A stretch of 64,000 nt of DNA from Planctomycetota bacterium. GTDB lineage: Bacteria; Planctomycetota; B15-G4. The stretch's first letter is position 1. Each line of letters begins with the position of its first letter. Shown here in pieces: positions 16,838 to 25,300 of the stretch. Location: contig BQJR01000001.1 in NCBI GenBank assembly GCA_021604805.1, positions 124,001 through 188,000 of the forward strand. The letters run 5' to 3'. Position numbers and translations under genes: made by a program. Below the pieces are notes generated by a model, which worked only from the letters and a program-made list of their open reading frames with translations, did not search any database and was not told the DNA's origin.

Positions 16838-17074
16838 TCAGCTAAGGCCGGTCAAACGTGGGTCATCGACGGGCCGGACGGCTTGAACATCGTCGATCTT
16901 GAAGTCGATCCGGGTCTCTTGGATCGCATTCACGACGGTGCCCGTTCGCCGAATCGGATTCCGGATGACGTTGCCCTCAAGAGTGCGACCGTCGCGCAGA
17001 ACCAGTTCGACCCATTCCACCCGTTCGGCCGATTCCACGAATGCAACAGCTGCGGATTTTTCTTTCCTGACCAT
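16838..17074 (-). CDS. Small beta-barrel-like hypothetical protein
   Basis: 78 residues from the ATG at 17074, preceded by GGGAGGG at good spacing; a longer frame to 17167 lacks such a site. The sequence VEWVELVLRDGRTLEGNVIRNPIRRTGTVVNAIQ is a run of short beta strands with the DGR-x-LEG pattern often found in Sm/SH3-like small barrels, which suggests nucleic-acid or peptide binding. That is a weak structural guess, not a family match. It is transcribed in the same direction as the downstream HEAT gene but separated by 225 bp, so probably independently expressed. Confidence 0.7.
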   Translation of the reverse strand: MVRKEKSAAVAFVESAERVEWVELVLRDGRTLEGNVIRNPIRRTGTVVNAIQETRIDFKIDDVQAVRPVDDPRLTGLS

Positions 17075-17226
17075 CGATTTACCCTCCCACCTCGCCACGA
17101 GGTGTTGCCAACCGCTAGCACTTCTCACCACCAAGGGCGCAACATATGACGCTTGGCGATCTCGCACAACCCAAGATCTTGCGGTTTGGTGCGGTGGGGT
17201 GCCGTAAGTGACTTACTGGAAGACGT

Positions 17227-17709
17227 TTAAAGTCGCTGCTGGGGCTCGGAAGCCGAATCGAGCAGTTGACGCCGAATCAGGAGCTTCCAGGTACCTGAGA
17301 GCACCTGACGACCCTCTTGGTTCCTGAGGTCCGCGGCGAGTTCCACGCGGCCTCGCCCGGGTCGAGGCCTTTCATCAAGCGCTGCGACGGTCAGCGCAAG
17401 CGAGAGCTGATCTCCCGGCCTCACAGGGTTCTGGTAGCTCGCACTGAGGCCGCGGAACGCGAGCACGACCTCCTCGAAGATTCCCATCTCATAGGCCAGC
17501 CCTGTTGCGACTGCGAGACTCAGCGCCCCATGGGCGACGAGGCCCTTGAGCGGGGTCCCGGCGGCGTACTGTTCGTCGGTGTGGAGTGCGGTCATGTCAC
17601 CCGAGAGGCGCGCAAACTCAGCGATGTCGGCACGGCTGACCTCCCGCGGCCCGTGTTCGAACGAAGCTCCGAGCTCGAGGGCGTCAAAGGGTTGGGGTGG
17701 ATACTTCAC
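17227..17709 (-). CDS. MaoC-like hotdog-fold dehydratase/thioesterase-family protein
   Basis: 160 residues from a GTG at 17709 with GAGG upstream (a TTG at 17775 is a less likely start). The family signature is clear: an EVSRADIAEFARLSGDMTALH stretch, whose D and H (GDMTALH) match the catalytic Asp and His of R-specific enoyl-CoA hydratases, then GLVAHGALSLA. It has the length of a single hotdog domain. Likely substrate is an acyl-CoA or acyl-ACP, but the exact one is unknown. It is divergent from the inositol-phosphate synthase gene, sharing a roughly 100-bp control region, which hints at a common role in lipid synthesis. Confidence 0.85.
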   Translation of the reverse strand: MKYPPQPFDALELGASFEHGPREVSRADIAEFARLSGDMTALHTDEQYAAGTPLKGLVAHGALSLAVATGLAYEMGIFEEVVLAFRGLSASYQNPVRPGDQLSLALTVAALDERPRPGRGRVELAADLRNQEGRQVLSGTWKLLIRRQLLDSASEPQQRL

Positions 17710-17766
17710 GCGCTTTTCCTCGCCAAGGTCGATGCATCTCCCCACGACTTTTGCGCCCGCAGCTCC

Positions 17767-17799
17767 TAGAATCAACGGTTTCGCCTGAGCCCTAAAAGG
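17767..17799 (+). promoter_or_regulatory. Candidate -10 (TAGAAT) and ribosome-binding site for inositol-phosphate synthase
   Basis: TAGAAT at 17767-17772 and the ribosome-binding site AAAAGGAG ending near 17799, about 10 nt before the GTG at 17810. This supports the GTG over the TTG at 17804. Confidence 0.4.
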
Positions 17800-17809
17800 A
17801 GCCTTGTTC

Positions 17810-19021
17810 GTGAGTCAACGCCTTGGAGTTTGGACCGTAGGCGCCTTCGGTGGTGTGGGCACGACCATGGTCGTGGGGGCCCGCGCGATCGCTGCGGGGC
17901 TGGTGTCCGACACAGGCGTAGCGACGAACCAACCGAGCTTTGCTCCCCTCGATCTCGTGCCGCTCGGAGAGATCGTTTTTGGTGGGCACGATGTACGCCC
18001 ATCGACTTTCGGTGAGTCGGCCTACCACATCGCCAAGGCGAGCCATTCCATCGACTTGGAGGTGCTAGCGGCTGTGCGCCCCGAGCTCGACCGAATCAGC
18101 TCGAACGTGAAAGTCGGCACTGCGCTGAACTGCGGAACGGCGATCTCACGACTTGTCGGGTCGGAGAGTGCCGCCAGCAAGGGTGGTCTGCGAGAGACGG
18201 CTGCTCGGCTGCGCCGGGATCTCGCAGAGTTTCGTGCCGAGCACGAACTGGATCACGTCGTCGTGGTGAATCTCGCGTCGACCGAGCCCGATCTCGAGCT
18301 CGAGCGGATGCCGAAGACACCTGCGGAGCTGGAGGCGCTTCTCGACGCCGAAGACACGGACACAGTTCGTCCCAGCCTCCTTTATGCGTACGCCGCCTTG
18401 CTGGAGGGTTGCGCGTTCCTCAACTTCACTCCCTCTTCCGCAGCGCTCTGCGGCGCCCTGCAGGAGCTAGGGAAGGAGCGCGGCGTCCCCTACATGGGGA
18501 GCGACGGCAAGACCGGTGAAACGCTCGTGAAGAGCGCGCTCGCACCGATGTTCAAGTATCGCCACCTCAAGGTGCTCTCGTGGCAGGGCTACAACATCCT
18601 GGGGGATCGAGACGGCGAAGTCCTCGCGCACCAGGAGAACCTAGCGAGCAAGGTGCGCTCCAAGGATTCAGTTCTCAGCAGCATCCTCGGGTACGAGCTG
18701 CACACGCACGTTGGCATCGACTTCGTTCGTTCGTTGGATGATCGAAAGACAGCTTGGGACTTCATCCACTTCAAGGGATTCCTCGACCACAAGATGTCGA
18801 TGGAGTTCACCTGGCACGGCTGCGACGCAATCCTCGCAGCCCCGCTCGTCCTCGACATGTGCCGGCTCGCCGAACTCTCGCTGCGTCGAGGCGAAAGCGG
18901 CGCGATGAGGCACTTGGCGCCCTACTTCAAGTCACCGCTGAGCGGCACGGAGCAAGACCTCCACCGGCAGTACGACGCACTCGCGACGTACCTTCGTGAA
19001 CGCGGCATGAGCGTCGACTGA
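17810..19021 (+). CDS. Myo-inositol-1-phosphate (inositol-3-phosphate) synthase family
   Basis: 403 residues from GTG at 17810. The N-terminal NAD-binding loop is GAFGGVGTTMVVG; the SDGKTGETLVKSALAPMFKYR, WQGYNILGDRDGEVL and HKMSMEFTWHGCDA blocks are typical of the MIP synthase family in prokaryotes. The enzyme isomerises glucose 6-phosphate to inositol 3-phosphate using NAD as a catalytic cofactor. In bacteria this supplies inositol for phospholipids, glycolipids or osmolytes. Some bacterial relatives act on other substrates, so the product is inferred. Divergent from a MaoC-like gene; followed by convergent genes after a hairpin at 19072. Confidence 0.88.
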   Translation: MSQRLGVWTVGAFGGVGTTMVVGARAIAAGLVSDTGVATNQPSFAPLDLVPLGEIVFGGHDVRPSTFGESAYHIAKASHSIDLEVLAAVRPELDRISSNVKVGTALNCGTAISRLVGSESAASKGGLRETAARLRRDLAEFRAEHELDHVVVVNLASTEPDLELERMPKTPAELEALLDAEDTDTVRPSLLYAYAALLEGCAFLNFTPSSAALCGALQELGKERGVPYMGSDGKTGETLVKSALAPMFKYRHLKVLSWQGYNILGDRDGEVLAHQENLASKVRSKDSVLSSILGYELHTHVGIDFVRSLDDRKTAWDFIHFKGFLDHKMSMEFTWHGCDAILAAPLVLDMCRLAELSLRRGESGAMRHLAPYFKSPLSGTEQDLHRQYDALATYLRERGMSVD

Positions 19022-19071
19022 CAGGCGCGCCGACGTGCGGTTCGGCAGGCAGGACGAGGCCGTCTGCGCGC

Positions 19072-19100
19072 CCGTTCACCGATCGAGTGGTGAAGAACGG
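19072..19100. terminator. Imperfect hairpin between convergent genes
   Basis: CCGTTCACC (19072-19080) pairs with GGTGAAGAACGG (19089-19100) with a 2-nt bulge and an 8-nt loop. It lies between genes ending at 19021 (+) and 19115 (-). Confidence 0.45.
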
Positions 19101-19114
19101 TGGCGCCGTGTCGT

Positions 19115-19369
19115 TCAGGTGAGCTCGGACACCATGCGTGCCAGGGCGCCAAGATCGCGGTCATCCACGATGCTTTGCGCGTGGTGCTTGTGAACACCGG
19201 CGGTGATCAAGTTGGAGTACACGCGCTTCCAACCGGCGTCGATCTTCTTCTCCGTGGTCGCGACATAGAGGTCGGAAACCACCTCGGCCAGCTTCTGAAT
19301 CGCGATGGTGTCGCGGTTCTCATAGAAGCGCTTGATGATGCCCTGCTGGTACGGCGTGTAGTTGTTCAT
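19115..19369 (-). CDS. Small conserved hypothetical protein (MNNYTPYQQG type)
   Basis: 84 residues, soluble, mostly helical and charged, with no signal or membrane segment. The N-terminus MNNYTPYQQGIIKRFYENRD is unusually Asn/Tyr/Gln-rich against the surrounding Ala/Arg/Leu-rich proteome, which suggests strong constraint. I believe similar short proteins recur in Planctomycetota, but that is from memory and no function is known to me. Its ATG overlaps the stop of the upstream GT4 gene (ATGA), so the two are translated together. Confidence 0.75.
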   Translation of the reverse strand: MNNYTPYQQGIIKRFYENRDTIAIQKLAEVVSDLYVATTEKKIDAGWKRVYSNLITAGVHKHHAQSIVDDRDLGALARMVSELT

Positions 19370-20550
19370 GTCGTGCTCTGGGTTCTCTCGGCGCGGTCCC
19401 GCCGAACGCGTTCGTAGACGTCAATCATGGCATGCGCGGAGGCGTGCGCGGGATAGCCGCCTGCGTGCGCGCTCAAGCTCTGTGCGAGCGCTGCATCCGG
19501 CATGCGTTGCAGCCAGCGCTCCCACGCTTTCGCGAGTTCGTGCGGACTCACGGGCGTGGTGATCACCGAGCCGTGTTCGCCCTCGACGAGGATCTCGGAG
19601 GCTCCGTTCATCGTTGTGGTGACGACCGGCACTCCGCTTGCGAGCGCTTCCAGAGTGCTGTTCGCAGACGGGTCGTAGGTCGTCGGGAGTGTGTAGCAGT
19701 CTGCCGCCCAATACAGCTCCTCGGGCCGAGCGACGGAGCCCAGCCAGTGCATCCGGTCTGCGACGCCAAGCTTCCTGGCGAGCGCGCGCCATTGATCAGA
19801 TCGCTTGTCGCGCCCGCCCACCAGTAGTCGCAGTTGCGGATCGCGCGTTGCAAGCAAGGCCGCCGCTCGTAGCGTCGCTTCAAGGCCCTTGCGCGCGTAG
19901 CCCGATCCAAGGAACAACACAGCGTGATGCTCTGGGTCGAGTCCCAAGCTCTCACGAGATCGCTGTCGCTCGAGCTCCGTGGCTGGCCGGAACCGTTTCA
20001 GGTCGACGCCATTGCGCACGACGTGCAGGCGATCGCCCGAGACGCCGTACCGAAAGCTGAGATCGTCGCGGACCATCTCAGAGTTCGTGATGACGTGCGG
20101 GCTCTGTGAGCCCGTGAGCGTGCGCTGTTCGAGCCGCGCCTTCCAGCGCTGGAACGGGGTGCGCCGCAACCAGCGTCGCAGCCAAGTGGGGCGGTCGAGG
20201 GCATGCGCATGCGCAAGATAGGTGGGGTGGCAGCCACCACCGACCCGGTAGACGCTCTGCCCGCGCGTGCGCCCGAAGGCGTGCGTCACGTCGAAGCTTC
20301 CGTCACGGCGCTCGACTCGCTCGACAGCGCGTCGCACCCAGGCCGAGAACACGACGAGTTCGCTGAAGGATCCCAGAGGCACGCGCGGCATGCGGTGCAG
20401 TCGCACACCGGGTTCCGGTTCGGTCTGCACGCTGCGGCAGAACACGTCGACCTGATGACCGGCATGAACGAGCTCGCGCGCCAGCAGGCTCATCTGGCGT
20501 TCGGATCCCCCGTTCTCGGAGAATCGCTTGAAGACGAGGCAGACGCGCAT
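19366..20550 (-). CDS. GT4-family glycosyltransferase, WaaG-like
   Basis: 394 residues from the ATG at 20550. The N-terminal Rossmann domain begins MRVCLVFKRFSENGGSERQMSLLARELV; the GGSER donor/acceptor loop and the following helix match LPS glucosyltransferase I (WaaG) relatives. The C-terminal donor-binding domain has VVRNGVDLKRFRP, VLFLGSGYARKGLE and the E-x7-E element (STLEALASGVPVVTT). It would transfer a sugar from a nucleotide donor, probably to lipid A-core or a similar glycolipid, at the inner membrane. It is divergent from a two-domain sugar-kinase-like gene, supporting an LPS-core role. It overlaps the small gene at 19369 by 4 bp. Confidence 0.9.
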   Translation of the reverse strand: MRVCLVFKRFSENGGSERQMSLLARELVHAGHQVDVFCRSVQTEPEPGVRLHRMPRVPLGSFSELVVFSAWVRRAVERVERRDGSFDVTHAFGRTRGQSVYRVGGGCHPTYLAHAHALDRPTWLRRWLRRTPFQRWKARLEQRTLTGSQSPHVITNSEMVRDDLSFRYGVSGDRLHVVRNGVDLKRFRPATELERQRSRESLGLDPEHHAVLFLGSGYARKGLEATLRAAALLATRDPQLRLLVGGRDKRSDQWRALARKLGVADRMHWLGSVARPEELYWAADCYTLPTTYDPSANSTLEALASGVPVVTTTMNGASEILVEGEHGSVITTPVSPHELAKAWERWLQRMPDAALAQSLSAHAGGYPAHASAHAMIDVYERVRRDRAERTQSTT

Positions 20551-20654
20551 GACCTCCACGCTAGCACCCGGAGGAAGCGCTTCGATGCGCGTTTCTCCAC
20601 TCGCGCCGAAGGCCTATGATGCTCCGTCGTGCATCGCCCACTTGGTTCCCCGGC

Positions 20655-22259
20655 ATGAGCAGCAGCTCCCTCGAATGGGTGTGGGCCTCGCCCCCGGACG
20701 CTGCCTTGCGTGAGCTCGGATCGGCACTCGAGCGCGGCGACTTTCCGGAGCCGCGCGTGCTCGTGAAGCAGAGCCGCGCGCGCGCCGTGTGGTTGTTGCC
20801 GGAGCTCGGTCTCGTGCTCAAGCGCTACACCGTTCGCGGTCGCGATGCTGCCAAGGCGCGCTGGCTCCCCGGACGTGCCGAGAGCGAGTACCGCTCGATG
20901 GAGGCCTTCGTGCAGCTCGGGGTTCCCACGATCCGTCCGGTGGCCTACGCGGATCGACGCGACGGCCGGCGCCTCACGGAATCGTGGTTCCTGTGCGAGC
21001 TGGTGCCCGAGGCGCGGACACTCGGCGAGGCCGTGGCCGCGGCAGATGACCACGGTCGACGCGAACTCGGCCGACAAGCGCTCGATGTCGTGGCGAAGCT
21101 GCACGAGCACCCGCTCTATCATCGCGATCTCCACGCCGGCAACGTGTTGCTCGATGTCGAGGGCCGCCTGCTGATCATCGATCTGCATTCGGTGTGGCGC
21201 GTGCCGCGTCTCACGGTTCGCATGAGACACGCAAACCTCGCGCGCTTGCTGCACTCGTTGCGCGCCTTCCTTTCGCTCGACGATGCACCGCAGTTGCTCG
21301 CGAGCTACGCCGCACAACGCGACGAGCGCGTGGAGTCCGTGCTCGCCAACTTCCGACGTGGCTACCGCCGTTTCGCCGACGACTACGAGCGCGGTCGCAC
21401 CGCGCGCTGCCTGCGCGACTCCACCGAGTTCGAAGGTCAGCGTCTCGTGGCTGAACCCGGGCAACCCGGTGGCCGCTTGCACCGGCGCCGTGAGTACGAG
21501 CTCGACTCCATGCGCGAGGACCTCGCCCGACACGCGTCGATCGTGGCTGACGGCGGCGATCGCTTGCTCGGACAGCAGCGTCGCAACCACGTGACGCGGG
21601 TGGGCGAGCGGGTCGTCAAGCACTACCACGACGGCGGCATCTACTCGGCTCTGCGTGCGAGCCTGGGTCTAGGGCGCGCGCGCGGCGCGTGGTGGGCCGC
21701 GCGTCGCTGCGATGTGATCGGCGTGCCGACTCCGCGCGCACTCGCCCTGCTCGAGTGTCGAGACGGTTCGGCCTTCCTCATCACCGCACTCGCTCCCGAC
21801 GCCGTCCCGCTCGACGCGTACCTCGAGCAGCTGCACAGCGACACCGATCACACCCGTCGGCAGGGCGTGGCGCGCAGTCTCGGCCATCTCGTCGGTCGAC
21901 TGTGGCGTTTCGGCCTGCGTCACTCCGACATGTCGACCAAGAACTTGCTCGTCACGCCAGCGCCCAGTCAGCCGACTCCCGATCGTCGCACCACACCACC
22001 CGCGAGCTGGCCCGAACTCCAACTGATCGACCTCGACGGCGCGCGCCTCGTGGAACCCTACGACGCGAGCGCACTGGCGCGCATGCTCGGACAGCTCATG
22101 GACGTGCCCGCGAGTGTCACGCGCAGCGATCGCCTGCGTGTGCTGCGAGGATTCGAACGCGCAGCCGGCCGCGGTCTGTCTCCGGAGGTGGTGCAGCGCG
22201 CGCAGAAGTTGCTCGGCGACCGCTTGGCCAAACGCGCGCGTCGCCTGGATCAAGCCTGA
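20655..22259 (+). CDS. Tandem double kinase-fold protein of the LPS core kinase (WaaP/KdkA-like) type
   Basis: 534 residues from ATG at 20655. Two protein-kinase-like folds are fused. Domain 1 (about 1-225) has the catalytic loop HRDLHAGNVLL (H156, D158, N163) and metal-binding IIDLH. Domain 2 (about 280-534) has HSDMSTKNLLV (H423, D425, N430) and LIDLDGARL (D459). Both keep the Asp and Asn needed for phosphotransfer. The family phosphorylates heptose or Kdo of the LPS core. Known members carry one kinase domain, so the fusion is odd and could phosphorylate two positions or two sugars. Divergent from the WaaG-like GT4. A TATGAT hexamer at 20615 overlaps an unlikely upstream ATG (20616) and is more likely the -10. 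Confidence 0.85.
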   Translation: MSSSSLEWVWASPPDAALRELGSALERGDFPEPRVLVKQSRARAVWLLPELGLVLKRYTVRGRDAAKARWLPGRAESEYRSMEAFVQLGVPTIRPVAYADRRDGRRLTESWFLCELVPEARTLGEAVAAADDHGRRELGRQALDVVAKLHEHPLYHRDLHAGNVLLDVEGRLLIIDLHSVWRVPRLTVRMRHANLARLLHSLRAFLSLDDAPQLLASYAAQRDERVESVLANFRRGYRRFADDYERGRTARCLRDSTEFEGQRLVAEPGQPGGRLHRRREYELDSMREDLARHASIVADGGDRLLGQQRRNHVTRVGERVVKHYHDGGIYSALRASLGLGRARGAWWAARRCDVIGVPTPRALALLECRDGSAFLITALAPDAVPLDAYLEQLHSDTDHTRRQGVARSLGHLVGRLWRFGLRHSDMSTKNLLVTPAPSQPTPDRRTTPPASWPELQLIDLDGARLVEPYDASALARMLGQLMDVPASVTRSDRLRVLRGFERAAGRGLSPEVVQRAQKLLGDRLAKRARRLDQA

Positions 22260-22350
22260 ACGCGAGAATGCCGCGCCGGACGCGGCTTCCCGCCTTGGCG
22301 ACGGGGCGCTACGCTGCGACGCTTATCTGTCGCTCACGGAGTTCGTGCCC

Positions 22351-25300
22351 ATGTCCCGCTTGACCTGCAGCTTGCTCGCTTCGATCTGCCTCGTGGCCCT
22401 CGCTTGTCCGCTGTCCGCGCTCAGCCCGAGCGAAGACGCCGCGCTGGCGCTGCTCGGTGCGCGTCGGCAGAGCGCCGAAGGTGAGCAAGCAGGTGAACGC
22501 GTGGACGTGCTGCTCCGCAACGGTCGCATCGAGGCGCTGGGTACAGACCTCGAGTTGCCCTGGGATGCGCGCGCGGTCGACGTGAGCGGGCTCGTGTTGA
22601 GCGCTGCCTTCGTCGACGCGGCGCACGAACTCGCGCTGAGCTTCCCGAAGCACAACGGTCAGCAAGGTCGCGCCGCCGACGACGGCCGGGATGTCTTCAC
22701 CGGCATGCTCGACGCCAACCGACGCGGACTCGCCCCCGAACGCGCCGCATGGCGCGTGCTCGCAAGCGACGCCGCAGCGCGCGACACGCACCGCGAGTCG
22801 GGCTTCGGAAGTCTGCTCGTCGCACCCAGCGGCATGTTGCTCGCGGGCACCGGCGTGTGGATGCGTGCCGATGGCCTGCCTCCGCGCGAAGCCGTGATGT
22901 CCAGCGATGTCGCTGCCTTCGGTTCGCTCTCCTGGCGCTCCGGCCCCGAGACCTACGAAGGCACCGACTACCCGGCCACTTTGATGGGGGTGATGGCGCA
23001 CCTGCGCCAGGTCTTGCACGACGCTTCGCGTCAGATGCAACTCGCCGAGCGTCAAGCCGCAGGGTTGGCTCACGACGGTGTGGTGCGCGATGCGACTCTC
23101 GATGCGCTCGCGCCCGTGTTGCGCGGTGAGCTCCCGCTCGTGCTGCGCGCCGACGAAGAAGAAGACATCCGCTTGGCGTTGGGTTTGCTCGACGACTTCC
23201 CCGGCTTGTCGCTCGTGATCGCCGGTGGACGTGAGGCGCATGAACTCACCGACGCGCTCGCTGAGCACGGCGTCGGCGTGTTGCTCGACCTCGACTTCGG
23301 TGACGAGGTCGACGATCCCGACGGCGAAGACGACGAGGCAAAGGACACGTCGAAGTCCGGCGAGGCACCGACCAGCACGCTCTACGACGTCGCGCGTCCG
23401 CTCGAACTGCGTCGCGACTTGCGCCGCCGTTGGGTCGAGCGTGTGAGCGGCCCCGCGCGCCTGCTTGAAGCCGGCGTGCCGATCGCGTTCGCGAGCCTCG
23501 GGCGCTCCCCGGAGGCACTGCTCGAAAGCGTCCAGGTGGCGGTCGAACACGGCGGGCTCTCGGAAGTCGCCGCCCGCGGTCTGCTCTCCAAGGGAGCCCA
23601 CGACGTGTTCGGCGAGAGCGCGCCAGGCGGCGCTCTGGAAGTCGGCGCGACGGTCGATGTCGTGGCCTGGAAGGGTGCGCCGCTCACCGACGACGCCCGC
23701 GCTCGCGTGCTCGTGATCGGCGGCCAGCTCTTCGACCTCCGCGGCCGCGACGAGGACAACGCCGAAGCCACGGACGACGACAGCGACGAAACCGATCACG
23801 TCGCCAACAAAGAGCAAGGCGACAAGCAGAGCGACGACGATCCTGTCGCCGACGCCGACGCCGACGCCGACGCTGATGCCGACAGCGTCGCCGATGCCGA
23901 TGCCGACGACGACAACACCGACACCGGCGAACCCACCAGCCCCCCGGCGAACGCCTATCAGGCTGCCTTACTCGCCGCGCTCACCGATGCTCCCGATGTC
24001 GAGCGCCCGGTGGAACTCGACGCACATCGCGAACCCAGCTTCCGCACCGGCGGTGATGTCCTCCTGCGCGGCGCCACGCTGCACACGCAGGGCCCCGAGG
24101 GCGTCCTCGAGAACACCGACCTGCTCGTGCGCGACGGTCGCATCGAAGCGATCGGCGCCGATCTCGCCGCCCCCGACGGCGTGCACGTGGTCGACGCGAG
24201 CGGTCAGCACGTCACGCCCGGCATCCTCGATGCCCACGCACACATCGCGATCCGCGGCGGCATCAACGAGTGGACGCGCAACATCACCCCCGAAGTCACG
24301 ATCGAAGACGAAGTCGACCCCGATGACATCGGCATCTACCGCGCGCTCGCCGGCGGCACGACCACCGCGCGCCTGTTGCACGGCAGCGCCAACGCCATCG
24401 GCGGCCGTCACGAGATCATCAAGCTGCGCTGGGGCAAGAGCGCTCCCGAAATGGTCTTCGAAGGCGCGCCGCGCGGGGTGAAGTTCGCCCTCGGCGAAAA
24501 CCCGCGTCAGGCCAACTGGGGCAGCGGGTCGCGCTTCCCCAAGACGCGCATGGGCGTGGAGGTGTCGTTGCGTCGTTCTTTCGAGGCCGCGCGTCGCTAC
24601 CGCGACAGCTGGCAGCGTTTCGACGACGACGTCGCTGCGGGCAACGATCCCGCGCCGCCGCGTCGCGACCTGCGCCTCGAAGCGCTCGTCGGCATCCTCG
24701 ACGGCGACATCGGCGTGCACAGTCACTGCTACCGCGCCGACGAGATCCTGATGCTGATCCGCATCGCCGAAGACTTCGGATTCAAGGTGCAGACCTTCCA
24801 GCACGTGCTCGAGGGCTACAAGGTCGCGGGCGAGATCGGCGCGCACGGCGGCCTCGGCTGCTCCACCTTCATCGACTGGTGGGGCTTCAAGTTCGAAGCG
24901 AAGGACGCGATCCCCTACAACCCCGCGCTGGTGCACGAAGCCGGCGTGCTCATGTCGATCAACAGCGACAGCGCCGATCACATCCGGCGCCTCAACCTCG
25001 AGGCCGCCAAGGCCGTGCGCTACGGCCGCGTGCCGGCCGAGGAAGCGCTCGGCATGGTCACGCGCGTGCCCGCGATCCAACTCGGCATCGACGATCGCGT
25101 CGGTTCGCTCGAGGTCGGCAAGGACGCCGACCTCGCCGTGTTCAACGGCCACCCGCTCGACAGCACCGCGCGCTGTGAACTCACCTTCGTGGACGGCGAG
25201 GTCTACTTCGAACGGCGCGAAGGCACGTACGACGCGTGGACCGACGAGCTCGCGCGGCGCGTGGAGGTCGGTTCGGCCGCAGCGGCAGCCTTCGAGCCGG

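Noticed and set aside
20616..20655. ATG at 20616 as start of the double kinase
   Set aside because: It lies inside a TATGAT hexamer that looks like the -10; the ATG at 20655 begins a more typical N-terminus.
23848..23883. CRISPR-like or intergenic repeat
   Set aside because: The GCCGAC run is in frame within a coding linker and has no spacers; no CRISPR array is present in the window.
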